A stretch of 64,000 bases of DNA. It comes from Pseudomonadota bacterium (GTDB taxonomy: Bacteria > Pseudomonadota > Gammaproteobacteria > Steroidobacterales > Steroidobacteraceae). The notes under the pieces were generated by a model. It did not search any database and was not told where the DNA came from. It saw nothing but the letters and a program-made list of their open reading frames with translations. The stretch lies in NCBI GenBank assembly GCA_023433705.1, contig JAEYUC010000065.1:1-64000 (forward strand). Reading direction: 5' to 3'. This document shows, piece by piece, positions 60,025 through 64,000 of the stretch; position 1 is the first letter of the stretch, and every line of letters begins with the position of its first letter. A program made the translations under genes and the position numbers.

Positions 60025-61389
60025 TTACCGCGTCAACACGAAAGACAGGAACGAATGGTTGGGCCCATTCGAGAGCTTGAAGAAGATCTTGTTGCGGCCC
60101 TTCTCGAAGTGCAGGACGCGCTTGGCCTCGGTCCGGTTGTAGTCGCGCAGCAGGTCGGTTGAGTCCGGCCTGAAGACGGCATCGAAGTACCACTGCTTGT
60201 CGGCGTTGCCGCCCCTCCACACCAGCCGGTCGTTCAAATAGATCTGGACGTCGTCATCGACGCCTATCCACGCGGTCAGGTCGCAATCCTCATCGACGAA
60301 GACTTCCGTGTAGCCGTAGTAGACGGCGTCCTCGACCGAGTCGGGAGGAACCAGCGGATAACTTTGCGCGATCACGTAGCGCCACCTGAGCAGACGCTTG
60401 TCCTTTCCGTAGTACACCGCATCCAGCAGCACCGCCTGCTCCGGCGGGTACGCCGGATTTTCGAATAGCCCGGCGCCGTGGCGCCCCGCGAACGGCCCGA
60501 TGATGTACCAGGTATTCAGGTACACACGGTTCGCGTATTCACCGCCCGCGCCGAACATGCGACCGCGTCCGCGCACCAGGTCGTGGGTGTCGACCGCCGG
60601 AATCTGGCCCCAGCCCTGGCTGAAGATCCTCATGTTCGAATAGGTCGTCGACAGGACCTTCGGGTCGATGCTCCCGGTCGCGCGGATGAAGTCCACGATC
60701 TGCGCGCCGACCGCGCCGGAACCCTGGCCCGTTCCCGCCGACGCCGCGGCGGCGGTGCTGCTGCCTGATTCGCCCGCGGCGGACTCGAGCCCCTCCACCG
60801 GCACGCCGTTCGCCCTGGCCTCCAGTCGCTGCTGACGTTTGATCAACGTTTCCCGCGCTTTTGCTTCGAGTGCGGCGACTTCGCGGGCCGCCATTTCATG
60901 GGTGACTGGCACAGGCGAGCCAGCAGGATCGGGCGGGACATCGTCGCTGCCCGTCGGCGTTTCTTCGTCCGGTGCCTGCGGCACGGCGGGCGACTCGAGC
61001 GTCGGCGGCTCGGGCGTCGGCCGCGGCCCGGACATGCCCAGCAGCTCGCGCAGCTCCTCGGCGCGGATTTCCTCGTCGAGCTCATCGATCGCCTTGGAAA
61101 GCTCGCGCGCCCGCTCCAACATTTCCTCGGGCGTCCGCGGCTCCTCTAAAGGCGCCGCGACCGGCTCCGCTTGCGAATCGACACGGTCGGCCGATTTCCC
61201 GAGCAGCTCCTCGATGGTCTGCAGATCCTGCAATCGTTTGACGGTGCTGGCCTCGTGTGTGGCTCTCAGACTGGATGCGACCTGCTCCCCCTGCTCGCGC
61301 AGCTCCGGCTGGTAGCTGCCGAAGTAATACAGCGTTGCCAGCAGCGCAGCGTGCACGATCAAGGACAGCGAAAGGTATGGCCGGCGCAC
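60025..61389 (-). CDS. TonB-like envelope protein without a TonB C-terminal domain (third gene of an ExbB/ExbD cluster)
   Basis: A 454-residue protein. The N-terminus resembles TonB/TolA: a single helix (YLSLSLIVHAALLATLYYFG) followed by a long acidic, Pro- and Glu-rich and coiled-coil region (EERTPEEMLERARELSKAIDELDEEI; PRPTPEPPTLESPAVPQAPDEE in outline). The C-terminal part (about 285-454) is not the TonB C-terminal fold. It looks like a beta-sandwich of the PA14/galactose-binding type: VYLNTWYIIGPFAG, LTAWIGVDDDVQIYLNDRLVWRGG and KRVLHFEKGRNKIFFKLSNG. It is encoded 29 bp after exbD. Start is a GTG at 61389, with no nearby ATG. Function is unknown: perhaps a force-coupled envelope sensor or glycan-binding arm. 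Confidence 0.8.
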   Translation of the reverse strand: MRRPYLSLSLIVHAALLATLYYFGSYQPELREQGEQVASSLRATHEASTVKRLQDLQTIEELLGKSADRVDSQAEPVAAPLEEPRTPEEMLERARELSKAIDELDEEIRAEELRELLGMSGPRPTPEPPTLESPAVPQAPDEETPTGSDDVPPDPAGSPVPVTHEMAAREVAALEAKARETLIKRQQRLEARANGVPVEGLESAAGESGSSTAAAASAGTGQGSGAVGAQIVDFIRATGSIDPKVLSTTYSNMRIFSQGWGQIPAVDTHDLVRGRGRMFGAGGEYANRVYLNTWYIIGPFAGRHGAGLFENPAYPPEQAVLLDAVYYGKDKRLLRWRYVIAQSYPLVPPDSVEDAVYYGYTEVFVDEDCDLTAWIGVDDDVQIYLNDRLVWRGGNADKQWYFDAVFRPDSTDLLRDYNRTEAKRVLHFEKGRNKIFFKLSNGPNHSFLSFVLTR

Positions 61390-61418
61390 CGTTTACGCGA
61401 CCGTGGTCACGACCTCTT

Positions 61419-61841
61419 TCATTGCCGGGTGCGCATCGAAATCTTCGTCAGACCTTCGAACTGGCACAGGTCGAGCACGTGCACGATGTCCTGGTAGCGC
61501 GCCATTTCGTCGCCTTCGATGCGAATCGGGCGAGTGGGATCCACGGCCGCCTCCCGCCTCAGGCGAGCGTGCAAACCCTGCACCGATATCCTGTTTCCGT
61601 CGAGATAAAACACGCCCTTCTTGTCGATGCCGATCGCGAGCGGGGGCGCGCTCGCGGTCGCGCGATCGAGGCTGTACTGCGCGACCGGCAGGGAGATCGG
61701 CATTTCCTTCTGCGGCTTCTCTCCCACGGGTTGTTTGAACGAAGTCGCGAGCATGAAGAACATCAACAGGAAGAAGATGCAGTCGATCAGCGCGATCAGT
61801 CCGATCTCCGGATGTTCCTCTTCGCCCACGTCAATGCGCAT
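61419..61841 (-). CDS. exbD: ExbD/TolR-family proton-channel subunit
   Basis: A 140-residue protein with one transmembrane helix carrying the conserved channel Asp (ALIDCIFFLLMFFMLATSF; D20) and a periplasmic ExbD-fold domain (LAIGIDKKGVFYLDGNRISVQGLHARLRREA, RIEGDEMARYQDIVHVLDLCQFEGLTKISM). With ExbB it forms a motor that converts the proton-motive force into movement of a third, TonB-like protein. The gene overlaps the ExbB stop by 11 bases and is followed 29 bp later by the TonB-like gene. The length and motifs are standard for ExbD; it could equally be called TolR, and the symbol reflects only the family. Confidence 0.93.
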   Translation of the reverse strand: MRIDVGEEEHPEIGLIALIDCIFFLLMFFMLATSFKQPVGEKPQKEMPISLPVAQYSLDRATASAPPLAIGIDKKGVFYLDGNRISVQGLHARLRREAAVDPTRPIRIEGDEMARYQDIVHVLDLCQFEGLTKISMRTRQ

Positions 61842-62556
61842 GTTGAACCGCCCGCAGCAGCGGCGCTTCCGGCGGGGACAGGAAACGCAGTTTGATCAGC
61901 GCATCGATCTGCCTTTCCAGCTCGAGGCCGTACGTCGCCAGCCGGTGCTTGCAGTAGTGATGCATGCCCAACGCGGGCAGCGCCACCGCCAGACCCGCGG
62001 CCGTATTGACGAGCGCCTTCGAAATGCCGCCGGCGAGCAGGGCGGGATTCCCCATCGCGTCCGAGTAGGCGATCACGTGGAATGCCTCCACCATGCCCAA
62101 CACCGTGCCGAGCAGGCCGACGATGGGCGCAACGGTCGCGACGATCGCCAGTGCGTAGGCTTTTTGCTGATGCCGGCGCAGTTCCCTCGACGCAAGGTCA
62201 CCGGCAAGCTGGCTTGCGACCGCAAAGGGTTGATGACGATGTTCGACCAGGCACGCGATGACGCGCGCCAGCGTGCTGTCATCGTCGGCCAGCACCTTCT
62301 CGATCTCGTCGAAGCGATGCGCTTCCCATAGCGGCTGGATTCGCTCGATCAAATCGGGTGGCAACAGCGCGCGAGCACGCAGGTTCACCAGTCGTTCGAT
62401 CGCCACCGCCAGGAACAGCACCGACAGTCCCAACGTGACCAGCACCGCGACACCGCCCTCGGCCACCTGCTCGACCACGTTCATCTCGGCCCCGGAAGCC
62501 AGGCATGGAAGGCTCGCGACCAATAACGCGGCACCGACACGCTTCTTCGAAGTCAT
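61831..62556 (-). CDS. exbB: ExbB/TolQ/MotA-family proton-channel subunit
   Basis: A 241-residue membrane protein. The N-terminus has a possible signal or first helix (RVGAALLVASLPCLASGAEMN), then the family's three helices: VAVLVTLGLSVLFLAVAIERLV, the signature VATVAPIVGLLGTVLGMVEAF and ISKALVNTAAGLAVALPALGMHHYC. These surround the ExbD helices and carry protons. ATG 62556 was chosen because MTSKKR precedes the first helix; an upstream in-frame ATG at 62601 would read through the operator-like repeats. It is the first gene of the minus-strand ExbB-ExbD-TonB-like operon. Confidence 0.92.
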   Translation of the reverse strand: MTSKKRVGAALLVASLPCLASGAEMNVVEQVAEGGVAVLVTLGLSVLFLAVAIERLVNLRARALLPPDLIERIQPLWEAHRFDEIEKVLADDDSTLARVIACLVEHRHQPFAVASQLAGDLASRELRRHQQKAYALAIVATVAPIVGLLGTVLGMVEAFHVIAYSDAMGNPALLAGGISKALVNTAAGLAVALPALGMHHYCKHRLATYGLELERQIDALIKLRFLSPPEAPLLRAVQHAH

Positions 62557-62583
62557 GGCCTTTTCCGCCAGTTCTATTACTGT

Positions 62584-62612
62584 TGTAGTAGATCCTGCCA
62601 CGACTGTAGTAG
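62584..62612. promoter_or_regulatory. Direct repeats upstream of the ExbB operon
   Basis: Two copies of TGTAGTAGA, at 62584-62592 and 62604-62612, are 20 bp apart, about two helical turns, in the promoter region of the minus-strand exbB operon. TGTAGTA half-sites resemble those of BlaI/MecI-type repressors, which usually appear as inverted TACTACA...TGTAGTA pairs. Here only a direct arrangement is seen. Both are followed by GAT or GAG. Confidence 0.4.
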
Positions 62613-62773
62613 AGATGTCACCCGGAAAGCGATCGGGACGTCCCGAAACGCACGGCCGGCTTTCGCCTTGTGGTCACCGCGTCCGTCCGGCAATCTGCCG
62701 CCCCCAAGAACACTCATGTGCGGGCGCCTGAACCCCGGCTGCCGGGTAGATAGCCCCCGATCGGAAGAAACCA

Positions 62774-63787
62774 GTGACAACGAACGTGCGTTCCTTCGGC
62801 CGTCTCGCGGACGGCCGCGAAGTCGAGGCCATCACGCTGGGCGAAGAGGACGGCCTGCAGGCCGAAGTCCTCACCTATGGCGCCATACTGCGGCGGCTCA
62901 CGTATCCCGTGCGCGGCGTACGCCGCGATCTCATCCTGCACTTCGACCGGATCGAAGAGTACGAGCGCGATCGCGACAATGTCGGTCCCGTGGTCGGCCG
63001 GTTCGGCAACCGCATCGCGAACGGACGGTTCGCGCTCGACGGCGTCACGCACCAGTTGACCACCAACGAGGGCGTGAATCACCTGCACGGCGGTGAGACC
63101 GGTTTCAACAAGCGGTTGTGGCGCGTGCTCGAAGTGCGGGGCCGCGAGCGGGTGTCGCTCGGCCTGCATTCGCCCGCGGGCGAGGAAGGTTACCCGGGCA
63201 ACGTCGACGTCACGCTCGACCTCAGCGTGCGCAGGAATGCGCTCACCATCCGCTTCGGCGCGCGCACGGATGCGGCCACTCCCATCAACCTCACCTATCA
63301 CCCGTACTTCAACATCTCCGGCGACCCGCGCTCGCCCGCCGTCGAACATCGCCTGCGCATTCCCGCGGATCACTATCTACCCGTGGGTCCGGGGCTCATC
63401 CCCACGGGCGAGATCGCGCGCGTGGATGACACCATCTTCGATTTCCGGACGCAGCGACGGCTGGCCCCACCTCCCACGGACTCTCATCCGCAACTCGCGC
63501 TCGGCGGGGGTTACGATCATTGCTGGGTGTTGTCCCGCGATGCCGACTGCACCTGCGAGCTCACCTCGCCGAGCGGCGACCTCACGCTGACCATGAAAGG
63601 CACCGGCCCCGGGCTCCAGTTCTACAACGGGCAATTCCTGTCGCGCGCGCATCCCGCGCTGGGCAGCGGGTTGATCCTCGAACCCCAGGGACTCCCCGAC
63701 TCGCCGAATCATCCGCATTTCCCGAGCGGCATCCTGCGGCCCGGCGATCCATACCGCGCGGAGATCGAATACAAAATCACGGCTTGA
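62774..63787 (+). CDS. galM: Aldose 1-epimerase (mutarotase)
   Basis: A 337-residue beta-sandwich enzyme that interconverts alpha and beta anomers of aldoses (EC 5.1.3.3). Catalytic and substrate residues are visible in VNHLHGG (His), LTYHPYFNI (catalytic His) and LILEPQGLPDSPNHP (catalytic Glu), with VVGRFGNRIANGRF near the N-terminus. It has no signal peptide, so it acts in the cytosol. It starts at GTG 62774 with only a weak upstream AGAAA site; no ATG fits the conserved start. It is divergent from the ExbB operon and ends two bases before a 20-bp palindrome. Confidence 0.95.
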   Translation: MTTNVRSFGRLADGREVEAITLGEEDGLQAEVLTYGAILRRLTYPVRGVRRDLILHFDRIEEYERDRDNVGPVVGRFGNRIANGRFALDGVTHQLTTNEGVNHLHGGETGFNKRLWRVLEVRGRERVSLGLHSPAGEEGYPGNVDVTLDLSVRRNALTIRFGARTDAATPINLTYHPYFNISGDPRSPAVEHRLRIPADHYLPVGPGLIPTGEIARVDDTIFDFRTQRRLAPPPTDSHPQLALGGGYDHCWVLSRDADCTCELTSPSGDLTLTMKGTGPGLQFYNGQFLSRAHPALGSGLILEPQGLPDSPNHPHFPSGILRPGDPYRAEIEYKITA

Positions 63788-63788
63788 T

Positions 63789-63808
63789 CCATACGCGCGC
63801 GCGTATGG
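63789..63808. promoter_or_regulatory. Perfect 20-bp palindrome between galM and the next gene
   Basis: CCATACGCGC followed directly by GCGCGTATGG: a perfect 20-bp dyad with a central CG, starting two bases after the galM stop. It overlaps the region where a -35 element would lie for the -10 at 63829. Perfect dyads of this size with a central CpG are typical of LacI-type operators, and this carbohydrate-related setting fits. It could instead simply form a hairpin in the galM transcript. Confidence 0.5.
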
Positions 63809-63828
63809 GTATGCGCGGCGTCGCTGCC

Positions 63829-63834
63829 TATACT
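63829..63834 (+). promoter_or_regulatory. Candidate -10 element
   Basis: TATACT, five of six matches to the sigma-70 -10 consensus, is 31 bp before the ATG of the next gene and about 20 bp after the palindrome. The -35 would fall near TGGGTA, which is a weak match, so activation or repression through the palindrome is plausible. Confidence 0.4.
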
Positions 63835-63865
63835 CGGCCTTCACTCACTTTCCGGAGTATCGCCG

Positions 63866-64000
63866 ATGAATCGCACCAGCCGCCGCCGCTTCCTCAAACA
63901 AGCCTCGCTCGCCGGTGCGGGCATCGCGGCAGCCTCCGCCTTCGCGCTTCCTAGCTACTCGCAGTCGGCGGGCCGCACCGCGAAGGTCACGCTGGGGCTC
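63866..64000 (+). CDS. Tat-exported protein, N-terminal fragment (possibly Gfo/Idh/MocA oxidoreductase)
   Basis: Only 45 codons are in the window. The start ATG follows CCGGAG at a good distance. The N-terminus is a twin-arginine signal (TSRRRFLKQASLAGAGIAAA, then ASAFALPSYSQS). The mature part begins TAKVTLGL, which often opens the Rossmann fold of Gfo/Idh/MocA oxidoreductases exported by Tat, but too little remains to confirm it. The location after galM and behind a palindrome suggests sugar metabolism. One CTAGCTAC motif lies inside the signal region. Confidence 0.75.
   Translation, partial: MNRTSRRRFLKQASLAGAGIAAASAFALPSYSQSAGRTAKVTLGL

Overview
The window is high-GC, densely packed bacterial chromosome with about 45 protein genes. 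I saw no tRNA, rRNA, CRISPR array, prophage or complete transposon. Several traits suggest a heterotrophic gammaproteobacterium of the Steroidobacteraceae/Xanthomonadales type: many exported hydrolases and peptidases, two TonB-dependent receptors, a PEP-CTERM protein, Tat-exported enzymes and an isoquinoline-dehydrogenase-like molybdenum enzyme. That placement is inference, since no marker gene is present.

Layout. 1-6229: the end of a UAAP1-type gene, UAAP2, a biotin-dependent urea/guanidine carboxylase and allophanate hydrolase, most likely a carboxylation route for guanidine or urea nitrogen. 6282-9039: two-subunit molybdenum hydroxylase. 9076-13612: an unknown membrane protein, a secreted lipase-like hydrolase, a PEP-CTERM protein and glutaminase. 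13748-19648: a tightly coupled operon of transglutaminase-like protein, circularly permuted ATP-grasp protein, alpha-E protein and M1 aminopeptidase. This is the gene set that elsewhere accompanies the proteasome-like Anbu peptidase, which is absent here. 19667-27037: minus-strand run with an S9-type protein lacking its catalytic serine, two membrane proteins, a lipoprotein M48 protease with TPRs, and a paralogue of the lipase.

27323-33095: Bax-inhibitor-1 family protein, then a TonB-dependent receptor translationally coupled to an S9 peptidase whose stop codon lies in a palindromic repeat element. 33058-34810: two copies of that element flank a Tat-exported PhoX/DUF839 protein. 34858-40713: an unknown exported protein coupled to an exported transglutaminase-like protein, a CAP-domain protein, an unusual zinc-finger SDR and a GH39 glycosidase. 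40748-49282: an unknown secreted protein, an HDOD protein, a second TonB-dependent receptor, an M49-like metallopeptidase, a GFA-type zinc protein and an EEP-family hydrolase. 49516-54604: M28 peptidase and a large secreted fibronectin-III / sugar dehydrogenase / dihaem protein.

55012-64000 looks carbohydrate-oriented: aldo/keto reductase; a coupled trio of exported hydrolase, exported NmrA-like Rossmann protein and sialate O-acetylesterase-like enzyme; an ExbB-ExbD pair with a TonB-like third protein that lacks a recognisable TonB C-terminal domain; aldose 1-epimerase; and the start of a Tat-exported protein behind a perfect palindrome.

Best leads: the ExbB/ExbD/non-TonB cluster, the Anbu-less operon with an aminopeptidase, an octamer family CTAWCTAC that is strongly over-represented in all reading frames and between genes, the serine-less S9 protein, and the paired palindromic elements.
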